From contig NZ_CP009754.1 in NCBI RefSeq assembly GCF_000772045.1, forward strand, positions 2,728,001 to 2,792,000: a DNA stretch of 64,000 bases, in the 5' to 3' direction. This document shows positions 32,022-40,033 of the stretch, piece after piece. The stretch is from Streptomyces sp. CCM_MD2014 (lineage in GTDB: Bacteria; Actinomycetota; Actinomycetes; Streptomycetales; Streptomycetaceae). The notes under the pieces were generated by a model. That model saw only the letters and a program-made list of their open reading frames with translations. It was not told where the DNA came from and did no database searches. How positions within the stretch are numbered: position 1 is the first letter of the stretch; each line of letters opens with the position of its first letter. The translations under genes were made by a program, and so were the position numbers.

Positions 32022-32034
32022 CAGTTGTTAACTG
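32022..32034. promoter_or_regulatory. Palindrome just upstream of the TetR start, likely operator 2
   Basis: cagtt-gtt-aactg is a perfect inverted repeat ending 6 bases before the tetR ATG. The cagttgtt octamer is shared with operator 1. Binding here would block tetR transcription. Confidence 0.65.
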
Positions 32035-32040
32035 CATGGC

Positions 32041-32667
32041 ATGAGTCACACCCCCGGCGTTCGGCAGGCGCAGAAGCAGAAGACCCGGCAGGCGCTCCTG
32101 GACGCGGCGCTGGGCCTGCTGGAGGAGCAGAGTCTGAGCAGCCTGGGGCTGCGTGAGGTCACGCGCGCCGTGGGGGTGGCGCCGACCGCCTTCTACCGGC
32201 ACTTCCGCTCCACGGACGATCTCGGCGTGGCGCTGGTCGAGGAGGCGCTGGGCAGCCTGCACCCGATGATCCGCACGACGATGTCACCGGCCGAGGACGA
32301 CGACGAACGCATCGCCCGCGCGGTCGAGTTGATCGCCGGGCACGTGGCCGCGCACCCGGCCCACGTCCGCTTCATCGCGCGGGAGCGGCACGGCGGGGTG
32401 CAGCCGGTGCGCAGGGCGATACGGGAGCAACTGGCGCGGTTCGCCGAGGAGGTGAAGGCCGAGCTGGCCACGGACGCGTCGGCGGCGGGCTGGAGCGACG
32501 CCGACCTGCGCATGCTGGCGGGCCTCTACGTCGACCAGATGCTGATCACGGCGTCTTACTTCCTGGAGACACTGGACGCCCCGGAAGAGGAGCGCCGCCG
32601 GGCCGTCGGGACGGCACGGCGGCAACTGCGGCTGATCAGCGTCGGCCGCAGGCACTGGCTGGACTGA
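32041..32667 (+). CDS. TetR-family regulator
   Basis: A 208-residue repressor with an N-terminal HTH (LREVTRAVGVAPTAFYRHFRSTDDL) and a C-terminal ligand domain ending RQLRLISVGRRHWLD. It resembles the fatty-acid-regulator branch of TetR proteins. ATG 32041 has no strong ribosome site, so a leaderless start is possible. Palindromes at 31948 and 32022 suggest autoregulation and control of the divergent membrane genes. Convergent with the thioesterase. Confidence 0.85.
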   Translation: MSHTPGVRQAQKQKTRQALLDAALGLLEEQSLSSLGLREVTRAVGVAPTAFYRHFRSTDDLGVALVEEALGSLHPMIRTTMSPAEDDDERIARAVELIAGHVAAHPAHVRFIARERHGGVQPVRRAIREQLARFAEEVKAELATDASAAGWSDADLRMLAGLYVDQMLITASYFLETLDAPEEERRRAVGTARRQLRLISVGRRHWLD

Positions 32668-32679
32668 GGAGCAGCCGGG

Positions 32680-33540
32680 TCAGCCGAGCCGCACCCGGGC
32701 CAGCTGGCGGGACTGGGCGACCAGCCGGTCGGCGCTGTCCCAGACCTCGGCGTCCTCCTCCAGGAAGCCGCCGGCGAGGTTGCGCGTGGTGATGGAGACC
32801 CGCAGCGGGCCCGGCGCCGGACGGCACCGCACGTGCGCGGTCAGCTCGACCGTCGGCACCCAGCCCTTGAGCCCCAGCTCGAAGGCGGTCGGCGGCAGCG
32901 CGTCCACCGCGAGGAGCAGCGAGAGCGGGTCGGCGTCGCGGCCGTCGGCGAGGCCGAACCAGGCCCGCATCTCACCCCGGCCCGAGGGCTGCCCGAGCGC
33001 CCAGCCCAGGGTGGCGGGGTCCAGCTTGAGCATCAGCCGGTCGGTGATGGCCGAGCTGCCCTCGACGGGGGCGGGACCGTCCTGGGGGCCGAAGCACTGG
33101 TCCGTCGGCGGTATCGCGGGCGGCGTGGCCGAGGTGCGGACGTCGTCAGGCAGCGCGTCGAGGTCGCCGTAGGAGGCGAGGACGCGGATGCGCTCCACCT
33201 CGTTGCCCTCGTCGTCGTACTGGAAGAGGGAGGCCTGGCCGGTGGAGAGGGTGCGTCCCGTGCGGACGGTCTCGGTGCGCACGAGGGCCGGGCCGGGCTG
33301 GGAGGCGGTGAGGTAGTGCGCCGAGATGGTGAAGGGGTCGGGGTGCGGGAGGGCGTCGCCGAGGGCCCGGCCCAGGACGGCCAGCAGATAGCCGCCGTTG
33401 ACGGCGTTGATGATCGTCCAGCCGGCGGACAGGTCGATGTCGTAGACGCCGGGGGCGCGCCGGGTGACGGCGGTGTCCCGGTCGAACTCGCTGTCGCCGA
33501 TGGTGGCCCGTACGGCCGCTGCGGAGGCTGCTTCTGGCAT
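32680..33540 (-). CDS. Acyl-CoA thioesterase-like protein (double hotdog)
   Basis: A 286-residue protein matching the two-hotdog thioesterase family. It has YDIDLSAGWTIINAVNGGYLLAVLGRAL (first hotdog helix region), a middle linker (FGPQDGPAPVEGSSA) and the second hotdog domain (LGLKGWVPTVELTAHVRCRPAPG). It would hydrolyse acyl-CoA esters in the cytosol. ATG 33540 has no clear Shine-Dalgarno. It neighbours a fatty-acid-type TetR, a plausible but unproven link. Confidence 0.8.
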   Translation of the reverse strand: MPEAASAAAVRATIGDSEFDRDTAVTRRAPGVYDIDLSAGWTIINAVNGGYLLAVLGRALGDALPHPDPFTISAHYLTASQPGPALVRTETVRTGRTLSTGQASLFQYDDEGNEVERIRVLASYGDLDALPDDVRTSATPPAIPPTDQCFGPQDGPAPVEGSSAITDRLMLKLDPATLGWALGQPSGRGEMRAWFGLADGRDADPLSLLLAVDALPPTAFELGLKGWVPTVELTAHVRCRPAPGPLRVSITTRNLAGGFLEEDAEVWDSADRLVAQSRQLARVRLG

Positions 33541-33565
33541 GACTGCACGGTACAACAGGCAACTA

Positions 33566-34309
33566 CTAAGCGGTAGCTTTTCGCGACCGTTCCCAGGCGC
33601 GCAGGTACGCGTCGAGTTCCGCCGCCCCGGCCACCATCGCCCGGCCACGGGCCGACACCCGGTCGTGCCACTCCCGCAGGGCGGCCTCCAGCGGCTCCAC
33701 TCCCCCGGCCGCACGCACCTGGGCGATCACGGACGCGATCCGCTCCAGCGGGTAGCCGCCGCGCCTGAGCTGGTGGGCGAGGCGGGCGTCCCGGACGTCG
33801 GCCTCGTCGTAGCGGCGGTACCCGGTCACCGGGTCGCGCCGTGGGCGCACCAGGCCGGCCCGCTCCCAGGCGCGCAGGGTCGCGGGCCGGACGCCCAGCT
33901 CCGCCGCGAGGGACCCGATGAAGCCGCCCGCCGAACCCGGCACGTCCCCGGCGGCCTCGGGCACCAGGTCCCGCAGTGCGCCTTCCACGGCCTCCAGCGT
34001 CCGCCGGTCGTCGAGCAGCCGGGCGTGGCTCTCGTCGATCAACCGGAGCCCCTCGTCCACCGCGTCCTCGTTCACGGCCCGCATCACCGAGCCCGCCGTC
34101 CGGTGACCGTGGCCCGCCAGCAGGGCGAGGAACGCGTCCAGGGCCCGGGCGTGCAGCGCGGTGTAGACGCGGTAGCCGTGGGCCGTGCGCTCGGCGGCCG
34201 GGAGGATGCCGGCCGCCTCGTAGTTCCTGACGGCCTGCGCCGACAGACCGTGCGCGCGAGCCAGGTCGACCGGTCTGAGCTTCCCCGTGCTTTGAGGGTT
34301 CGCGGCCAT
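33566..34309 (-). CDS. MerR-family (TioE-like) regulator with two HTH regions
   Basis: A 247-residue regulator with two MerR-like helix-turn-helix segments: an N-terminal one (DLARAHGLSAQAVRNYEAAGILP) and a central one (LAAELGVRPATLRAWERAGLVRP...GYRRYDEADV). I recall such double-MerR proteins as the TioE group. It is divergent from an erythromycin-esterase homologue, and two overlapping perfect palindromes lie in the 58-base space between the starts. Start: ATG 34309 or ATG 34318. It probably regulates the esterase gene; the inducer is unknown. Confidence 0.84.
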   Translation of the reverse strand: MAANPQSTGKLRPVDLARAHGLSAQAVRNYEAAGILPAAERTAHGYRVYTALHARALDAFLALLAGHGHRTAGSVMRAVNEDAVDEGLRLIDESHARLLDDRRTLEAVEGALRDLVPEAAGDVPGSAGGFIGSLAAELGVRPATLRAWERAGLVRPRRDPVTGYRRYDEADVRDARLAHQLRRGGYPLERIASVIAQVRAAGGVEPLEAALREWHDRVSARGRAMVAGAAELDAYLRAWERSRKATA

Positions 34310-34329
34310 GTTTCCCATGTTTTCACGAC

Positions 34330-34365
34330 GAAGTTTCAACCGAAACTTCAACGATACCGTTGAAG
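34330..34365. promoter_or_regulatory. Two overlapping palindromes between TioE-like gene and esterase gene
   Basis: Site A: gaagtttc-aacc-gaaacttc (34330-34349). Site B: cttcaacg-atac-cgttgaag (34346-34365). Both are perfect, have the same 8-4-8 layout and share four bases. They fill the divergent promoter and end 3 bases before the esterase ATG, a very strong candidate operator pair for the MerR protein. Confidence 0.82.
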
Positions 34366-34367
34366 CC

Positions 34368-35579
34368 ATGGCCGAACGCATCGAGACCACAGCCGACATC
34401 GCCCAGCCCCTGGACGCGGCCGCTGTCATGCGGTTGTTCCCCGCCCCGCCCCGGCTGCTCGCCCTGGGCGAGCCCACGCACGGCGAGGACGCCCTGCTCG
34501 ACGTGCGCAACGCCGCCTTCCGGCAACTCGTCGAGCGGCACGGCTACCGGACGATCACGATCGAGAGCGACTGCCTGCGGGGACTGTTCGTGGACGACTA
34601 CGTCACCTGGGGCGCCGGCACCCTCGACGAGGTCATGGCACGCGGATTCAGCCACCCCTGGGGCCCGAGCGCGCCCAACCGGGAACTCGTGCGCTGGATG
34701 CGCGCGTACAACGAGGGCCGGCCCGCGCGGGAGCGGATCCGTTTCGCCGGCTTCGACGGCCCGCTGGAGATCACCGGTGCCGAGAGCCCCCGGCAGGCGC
34801 TCACCGCCCTGCACGGCTGTCTCTCGGCGTGGGTGGACCCGGACCTGCTCCCCTGCACCGCGAAGACGTTGGACCGCCTGCTCGGCGCCGACGACCGGTG
34901 GACCGAGCCCGAGGCCATGATGGACCCCGCCCGGTCCGTGGGGCGGTCGGCCGAGGCCGGCCGGTTGCGGACACTCGCCGCCGATCTCGCGTCGCTGTTG
35001 GACGAGCAGACGCCGCACCTGATCGCGTCCGCCTCGCGGGACGACTGGGAGCGGGCCCGCCTGCACGCACGTACCGCCACCGGCCTGCTGGCGTACCACT
35101 ACGCGATGGCCGACGACTCCCCCGCCCGTATGACCCGGATGCTGGGCGTGCGGGACCGGATGATGGCCGACAACCTCGTCGCGCTCGCCGAGCGGGGGCC
35201 GACGCTCGTCCACGCCCACAACGCCCACCTCCAGCGCGAGAAGAGCTCGATGCGGATGTGGCAGGGACCGCTGGAATGGTGGAGTGCGGGGGCCCTCGTC
35301 AGCGCCCGACTCGGCGGGGAGTACGGCTTCGTGGCCACGGCTCTGGGCACGATCCGGCACCACGGCGTGGACACCCCGCCGCCGGAGACCGTCGAGGGGC
35401 TCCTGTATGCGCTCCCCGACAGCCCCTGCGTGATCGAGCCCGCACAGCTGGCCGGCGTCCTCGGCGACCCGCGGCCCGAACCCCGGGTGTCCCCCTGGTT
35501 CGGCTACGCCCCGTTCGATCCCGGCCACCTGGACACGGTCGACGGCCTCGTCTTCGTCAAGGACATGCCGCGTCCGTAG
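34368..35579 (+). CDS. Erythromycin esterase family protein
   Basis: A 403-residue homologue of the Ere macrolide esterases. The His/Glu motif is GEPTHGE (34-40, His38) and a Glu lies in TIESDC (Glu66); LVHAHNAHL is a further conserved block. Ere enzymes open the lactone of 14-membered macrolides. Chromosomal members may have other esterase roles, so resistance is not shown. ATG 34368 was chosen because the upstream frame is in the operator region. Control by the divergent MerR protein is likely. It ends convergent with the TRIC gene. Confidence 0.83.
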   Translation: MAERIETTADIAQPLDAAAVMRLFPAPPRLLALGEPTHGEDALLDVRNAAFRQLVERHGYRTITIESDCLRGLFVDDYVTWGAGTLDEVMARGFSHPWGPSAPNRELVRWMRAYNEGRPARERIRFAGFDGPLEITGAESPRQALTALHGCLSAWVDPDLLPCTAKTLDRLLGADDRWTEPEAMMDPARSVGRSAEAGRLRTLAADLASLLDEQTPHLIASASRDDWERARLHARTATGLLAYHYAMADDSPARMTRMLGVRDRMMADNLVALAERGPTLVHAHNAHLQREKSSMRMWQGPLEWWSAGALVSARLGGEYGFVATALGTIRHHGVDTPPPETVEGLLYALPDSPCVIEPAQLAGVLGDPRPEPRVSPWFGYAPFDPGHLDTVDGLVFVKDMPRP

Positions 35580-35589
35580 CGGGTCCGGG

Positions 35590-36249
35590 TCAGTCCCCCT
35601 CCACCACCGTCGACCTGCGGTTCCAGGCGCGCGGCGCCCGCCAGTGGAAGCGCAGCGCGAGCAGCCGCAGCACGAAGGCCGTGACGACCGCGAGTCCGCT
35701 GGTGAACGGGGTGAGCGCCTCGTAGCGGATGCACAGGGCGACCATCGCGGAGCCGACGATCGCCGGGACGGCGTACAGGTCGCGGTCCCAGCGCAGCAGT
35801 GAGGGCACCTCGTTGGCGAGCACGTCGCGCAGGACGCCGCCGCCGACCGCGGTGGTCAGGCCCAGGCAGGCGGAGGCGGTCAGGCCGAGGCCGTAGTCGT
35901 ACGCCTTGGTGGTGCCGGCGACGCAGAACAGGCCGAGGCCCGCCGCGTCGAAGATGTTCACGCCGGTCTGGAGCCGCTCCACGTGGGGGTGGAGGAAGAA
36001 GACCAGCAGCGTCGCGAGCAGCGGGGTGAGGAAGTACCCGAGGTCGGTGAAGGCGGCGGGCGGCACCGCGCCGATCACCAGGTCCCGGAACAGCCCGCCG
36101 CCCAGCGCGGTGACCTCGGCGAGGACGGCGATGCCGAAGACGTCGAAGTTCTTGCGTACGGCCAGCAGCGCGCCGGAGATGGCGAAGACGAAGATGCCGA
36201 CCAGGTCCAGCGTGTGCTGGACGGTGGGGCTGAAGAGTTGCTCGTACAC
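35590..36249 (-). CDS. Trimeric intracellular cation channel (TRIC) family protein
   Basis: A 219-residue integral membrane protein of the UPF0126/YicG TRIC group, about seven helices. The twin repeats are visible: GGGLFRDLVIGAVPP and GGGVLRDVLANEVPS, the glycine-rich motifs of the two halves. Bacterial members pass monovalent cations and form trimers. GTG 36249 follows ggaagg. It lies just past the opp-operon terminator on the same strand. Confidence 0.92.
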   Translation of the reverse strand: MYEQLFSPTVQHTLDLVGIFVFAISGALLAVRKNFDVFGIAVLAEVTALGGGLFRDLVIGAVPPAAFTDLGYFLTPLLATLLVFFLHPHVERLQTGVNIFDAAGLGLFCVAGTTKAYDYGLGLTASACLGLTTAVGGGVLRDVLANEVPSLLRWDRDLYAVPAIVGSAMVALCIRYEALTPFTSGLAVVTAFVLRLLALRFHWRAPRAWNRRSTVVEGD

Positions 36250-36264
36250 CCTTCCATTCTTACC

Positions 36265-36311
36265 TGCCAGCGAGCCCCTGCCTTACAAACAAAGGCAGGG
36301 GCTCGCTGGCA
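36265..36311 (-). terminator. Strong terminator at the end of the opp operon
   Basis: A perfect 20-bp stem (36265-36284 and 36292-36311) with a 7-base loop (acaaaca) starts 17 bases after the oppF stop codon. It separates the opp operon from the TRIC gene. Confidence 0.85.
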
Positions 36312-36327
36312 GTGCGGGTGAGTGAGG

Positions 36328-37836
36328 TCACTTCCCCTTGGCGGGAGGCTCCTCCTCGGCGGCGGGCTCGTCGCCGCTCCCGGCGGAGGGCTGGTCACCG
36401 TCCGACGCGGCGCCTTCAGCGGCCTCGCCCTCAGCGGCCTCGCCCTCAGTCTCGCCCTCAGCGGCCTCGGTGGACTCGCTCTCGGTCGACTCGCTCTCGG
36501 TCGACTCGCTCTCGGTCGACTCGCTCTCGGTCGACTCGGCCTCGGCCGACCCGGCCTTGGCCGACTTGGTCTCGGCGGACTCGGTCTCGGCCGACTCGGT
36601 CTCGGCCGACTTGGTCTCGGCCGACTTGGTCTCGGCCGACCCGGCCTCCGTGCCCTCGACCTCCGCGGCCACGGCCGCCGAGGTCGCCGCCGACTCCGCC
36701 AGCGCCTCCTCCGACACCAGCTCCGCCGCCTCCTTCGCGGCGGAGAGCAGGACGACGTCCTGCGGGGCCTGGTCCTCGAAGTTCTCCGGGTGGTGGCAGG
36801 CCACCTGCTGGCCGGGCCGCAGCTCCTTCAGCGGCGGCTCGGTGGTGGCGCAGATCTGCGTCGCCTTCCAGCACCGGGTGTGGAAGCGGCAACCGCTCGG
36901 CGGGGCGATCGGCGAGGGCACGTCGCCCTTGAGCAGGATGCGCTCGCTCTTGGCCGCCTTGCGGGCCGGGTCCGGGATCGGGACGGCCGACATCAGCGCC
37001 TTGGTGTACGGGTGCATCGGCGACTTGTAGAGCAGGTCGCGGTCGGCCAGCTCCATGATCTTGCCGAGGTACATCACCGCGATGCGGTCCGAGACGTGCC
37101 GGACGACCGACAGGTCGTGCGCGATGATCACGTACGTGAGACCGAGCTCACTCTGCAGGTCGTCGAGCAGGTTGACGACCTGGGCCTGGATCGACACGTC
37201 GAGCGCGGAGACCGGCTCGTCGGCCACGACCAGCTTCGGGTTGAGCGCGAGCGCGCGGGCGATGCCGATGCGCTGGCGCTGGCCGCCGGAGAACTCGTGC
37301 GGGTAGCGGTTGTAGTGCTCGGGGTTGAGACCGACCACCGACAGCAGCCGCTGGACCTCCTTCTTGACCCCGCCCTCGGGCTCGACGCCCTGGAGCTTGA
37401 ACGGGGCGCTGACGATAGTGCCGATGGTGTGGCGCGGGTTCAGCGAGGAGTACGGGTCCTGGAAGATCATCTGCACGTCGCGGCGCAGCGGACGCATGCC
37501 GCCGACCCCGAGGTGGGTGATGTCCTTGCCCTGGAACTCGACCTTGCCCGCGGTCGGCTCCAGGAGCCGGGTGATCAGCCGGCCCATGGTCGACTTGCCG
37601 CAGCCGGACTCGCCCACGACGCCCAGCGTCTCGCCGGCCCTGACCTCGAAGTCGATGCCGTCGACGGCGCGGACCGCGCCGACCTGGCGCTGCAGCAGGC
37701 CCTTCTTGATCGGGAAGTGCTTCTGCAGCCCGGTGACCTTCAGCAGGGTGTCACCGGGGGCGGCGTCCTTGGTGAGGGTGGTGCCGCTGGTCTGTGCGGG
37801 GATGGTCACCGCTTTGTCCTCTGCCTGGTCGCTCAC
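36328..37836 (-). CDS. oppF: Oligopeptide ABC transporter ATPase with long repetitive acidic tail
   Basis: A 502-residue ATP-hydrolysing subunit. The core (about 370 residues) has Walker [11 protein letters not shown]-loop [13 protein letters not shown], signature EFSGGQRQR, Walker [13 protein letters not shown], and the OppD/F C-terminal cysteine motif ([22 protein letters not shown]). The last roughly 130 residues are disordered, Glu/Ser/Ala/Thr-rich, with [10 protein letters not shown] and TESES repeats (residues about 396-455). They are encoded by 15-bp repeats. Start: GTG 37836 overlapping the oppD stop (GTGA); GTG 37809 with agagga upstream is an alternative. Such a tail is not usual in OppF. 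Confidence 0.92.
   Translation of the reverse strand: MSDQAEDKAVTIPAQTSGTTLTKDAAPGDTLLKVTGLQKHFPIKKGLLQRQVGAVRAVDGIDFEVRAGETLGVVGESGCGKSTMGRLITRLLEPTAGKVEFQGKDITHLGVGGMRPLRRDVQMIFQDPYSSLNPRHTIGTIVSAPFKLQGVEPEGGVKKEVQRLLSVVGLNPEHYNRYPHEFSGGQRQRIGIARALALNPKLVVADEPVSALDVSIQAQVVNLLDDLQSELGLTYVIIAHDLSVVRHVSDRIAVMYLGKIMELADRDLLYKSPMHPYTKALMSAVPIPDPARKAAKSERILLKGDVPSPIAPPSGCRFHTRCWKATQICATTEPPLKELRPGQQVACHHPENFEDQAPQDVVLLSAAKEAAELVSEEALAESAATSAAVAAEVEGTEAGSAETKSAETKSAETESAETESAETKSAKAGSAEAESTESESTESESTESESTESESTEAAEGETEGEAAEGEAAEGAASDGDQPSAGSGDEPAAEEEPPAKGK
36473..36652. repeat. 15-bp tandem repeat array inside oppF
   Basis: Twelve consecutive 15-base units; the first four (36473-36532) are identical (gactcgctctcggtc), the rest vary at a few bases. 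It keeps the reading frame and codes for five-residue repeats. A second 15-base repeat (gcggcctcgccctca) precedes it near 36419-36470. Expansion or contraction by slippage would change tail length without frameshift. Confidence 0.9.
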
Positions 37837-38930
37837 AGCTTCGGCGCAATCTCTTCGGTCCAGATACGCTCCCGCTGCTCCTGCGACATGTGGCAGGCGG
37901 CCCAGTGCTTGCTGCCGACCTCGGTCAGCTCGGGGCGGACCGTGCGGGTGACGTCGTCCTTGGGCACGTCGGCGTACGGGCAGCGCGGGTTGAAGGCGCA
38001 GCCGGACGGGAGGTTGATGAGGGAGGGCGGCGAGCCCTTGACCGGGATGAGGCGTTCCTGCTGGTCGCGGTCGAGCCGCGGCATCGAGCCGAGCAGGCCC
38101 CAGGTGTAGGGGTGCCGGGGCTCGTAGAACACCTTCTCCGCCGGACCGCGCTCGACGCACCGGCCGCCGTACATCACCAGGAGGTCGTCGGCCAGCTCGG
38201 CGACGACGCCCAGGTCGTGGGTGATGATGATGACCGCGGAGCCGAACTCCTTCTGCAGGTCCCGGATGAGGTCCAGGATCTGCGCCTGGACGGTGACGTC
38301 CAGGGCGGTGGTCGGCTCGTCCGCGATGAGCAGCTCGGGGTTGTTCACCAGCGACATCGCGATCATCGCGCGCTGGCGCATACCGCCGGAGAACTCGTGC
38401 GGGTAGCTGTCCACCCGCTTGTCGGGCTGCGGGATGCCGACCCGGTCGAGCATCTCCACCGCGCGGCGCTTGGCGGTCTTCTTGTCCACCTTGTGGTGGA
38501 TGCGGTACGCCTCCACGATCTGCTGGCCGATCGTGTAGTACGGGTGCAGCGCGGAGAGCGGATCCTGGAAGATCATCGCCATCTCGCGGCCGCGCAGCTT
38601 GCGCACGTGGTCGGGGTCGGCGGACAGCAGCTCGGTGCCGTCCAGCCAGATCTCGCCGGATATCTGCGCCTTGCGCTTGCCGTACTGGCCGGCGGTGTGC
38701 AGGCCCATGATGCCCAGCGAGGTCACCGACTTGCCGGAGCCGGACTCTCCCACGATGCCGAGGGTCTTGCCCTTCTCCAACTGGAAGGAGAGCCCGTCGA
38801 CGGACTTGACCAGGCCGTCGTCGGTCGGGAAGTGGACCTTGAGGTCGCGTACTTCCAGGAAGGCGGTCGGCGCGGGCGAGGTGGCGGTGGGCTCGCCCAC
38901 CGCTGCCCCGCTCTTGCTCAGTTCGGTCAT
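37833..38930 (-). CDS. oppD: Oligopeptide ABC transporter ATPase
   Basis: A 365-residue ATPase with Walker [11 protein letters not shown]-loop [14 protein letters not shown], signature [13 protein letters not shown], Walker [13 protein letters not shown] and the C-terminal cysteine-containing oligopeptide domain ([13 protein letters not shown]). ATG 38930 overlaps the oppB stop by 4 bases (ATGA). It pairs with OppF on the cytoplasmic face of the permease. Confidence 0.95.
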   Translation of the reverse strand: MTELSKSGAAVGEPTATSPAPTAFLEVRDLKVHFPTDDGLVKSVDGLSFQLEKGKTLGIVGESGSGKSVTSLGIMGLHTAGQYGKRKAQISGEIWLDGTELLSADPDHVRKLRGREMAMIFQDPLSALHPYYTIGQQIVEAYRIHHKVDKKTAKRRAVEMLDRVGIPQPDKRVDSYPHEFSGGMRQRAMIAMSLVNNPELLIADEPTTALDVTVQAQILDLIRDLQKEFGSAVIIITHDLGVVAELADDLLVMYGGRCVERGPAEKVFYEPRHPYTWGLLGSMPRLDRDQQERLIPVKGSPPSLINLPSGCAFNPRCPYADVPKDDVTRTVRPELTEVGSKHWAACHMSQEQRERIWTEEIAPKL

Positions 38931-39925
38931 GCGAGCCTCACTCGGGGGTCGATCACGGCGTACAGGACGTCCACCACGAGGTTGGCGATCAGCACCGCGA
39001 GAGAAGTGATCAGGACGACGCCCAGGATAAAGGGCAGGTCGTGGTTCTGGATCGCGTCCAGCACCTTCTGGCCGAGGCCGGGGAGGCTGAACGTGGTCTC
39101 GGTCAGGATCGCGCCGCCCATCAGGGCGCCGAGGTCCATGCCGAGCATGGTGAGCAGCGGGGTCAGGGTCGAACGCATCGCGTGCTTGCTGATGACGACC
39201 TGTTCCTTGAGGCCCTTGGCCCGCGCGGTGCGGATGTAGTCCTCGCCGAGGATCTCCAGCATGGTGGCGCGGGTGATCCGGGCGTACATCGCGGCGTAGA
39301 GGAAGGCCAGCGTGATCCAGGGCAGGATCATGCCGCCGAACCATCCGCTGAAGCTGTCCTCGAGCGGTACGAACTCACCGTCGATCCAGCCCAGTCCGTA
39401 GGAGAAGATCGCCAGGCTGAGCAGACCGGTGAAGTAGATGGGGAGGGAGACACCCGCCAGGGCGACGACCATCGCGCCGCGGTCCCACAGCGTGCCGCGC
39501 TTGAGGGCGGAGAGCACACCGGCGGCCACGCCGAAGATCAGCCACAGCACGGCGGCGCCGAGCGCGAGAGCCAGGGTCACCGGGAAACGCTCGGTCAGCA
39601 CCGGCCAGACCGACTGCTCGGTCTTGAAGGAGTAGCCGAAGCAGGGCGCGGCGCACTGGGTCACGTCGCCGCCGGCCGCGTAGGTGCGACCCGCGAAGAT
39701 GCCCTTGAAGAACTCCCACGCCTGCACGAGGACCGGGTCGCCCAGACCCAGCTTCTCCCGCACACCCTCGACGGCGGCGGGGTCCGCCTGCTTGCCGACG
39801 AAGTTCAGGGCGATGTCGACCCCGGCCCACTTGGGGACGAGGAAGAAGATGCAGAAGACCACCAGGATGATGACCACGAGCATCACTGCGGCGGCGAACA
39901 GCCGCCTGATGAGGTAAGCGAGCAC
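38927..39925 (-). CDS. oppB: Oligopeptide ABC transporter permease
   Basis: A 332-residue inner-membrane permease with about six helices ([20 protein letters not shown] at the N-terminus). The EAA-type loop appears as [15 protein letters not shown], where it meets the ATPases. A long external insertion (about residues 45-115) is typical of OppB. GTG start at 39925. It follows a 15-bp hairpin after oppA. Confidence 0.94.
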   Translation of the reverse strand: MLAYLIRRLFAAAVMLVVIILVVFCIFFLVPKWAGVDIALNFVGKQADPAAVEGVREKLGLGDPVLVQAWEFFKGIFAGRTYAAGGDVTQCAAPCFGYSFKTEQSVWPVLTERFPVTLALALGAAVLWLIFGVAAGVLSALKRGTLWDRGAMVVALAGVSLPIYFTGLLSLAIFSYGLGWIDGEFVPLEDSFSGWFGGMILPWITLAFLYAAMYARITRATMLEILGEDYIRTARAKGLKEQVVISKHAMRSTLTPLLTMLGMDLGALMGGAILTETTFSLPGLGQKVLDAIQNHDLPFILGVVLITSLAVLIANLVVDVLYAVIDPRVRLA

Positions 39926-39945
39926 GGGTTGCGGCCCGCTGCGCC

Positions 39946-39980
39946 CCGCGGGCCGCCGGAGGTTGTCCGGCGGCCCGCGG
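39946..39980 (-). terminator. Intercistronic hairpin between oppA and oppB
   Basis: A perfect 15-bp stem (39946-39960 and 39966-39980) with a 5-base loop. In a transcribed operon it would slow or partly stop RNA polymerase and protect the oppA mRNA, giving more binding protein than permease. Confidence 0.7.
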
Positions 39981-40033
39981 TCACGCCGCGCCGGCCTTCA
40001 CCTGCCTTTCGTGCCGTACGGCGGGTGTACCGG

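Noticed and set aside
34368..35579. Antibiotic-resistance or biosynthetic cluster
   Set aside because: The esterase-family gene has only its regulator; neighbours are housekeeping or transport genes.
36473..36652. CRISPR array
   Set aside because: Units are contiguous 15-mers without spacers and are in frame with oppF; no cas genes.
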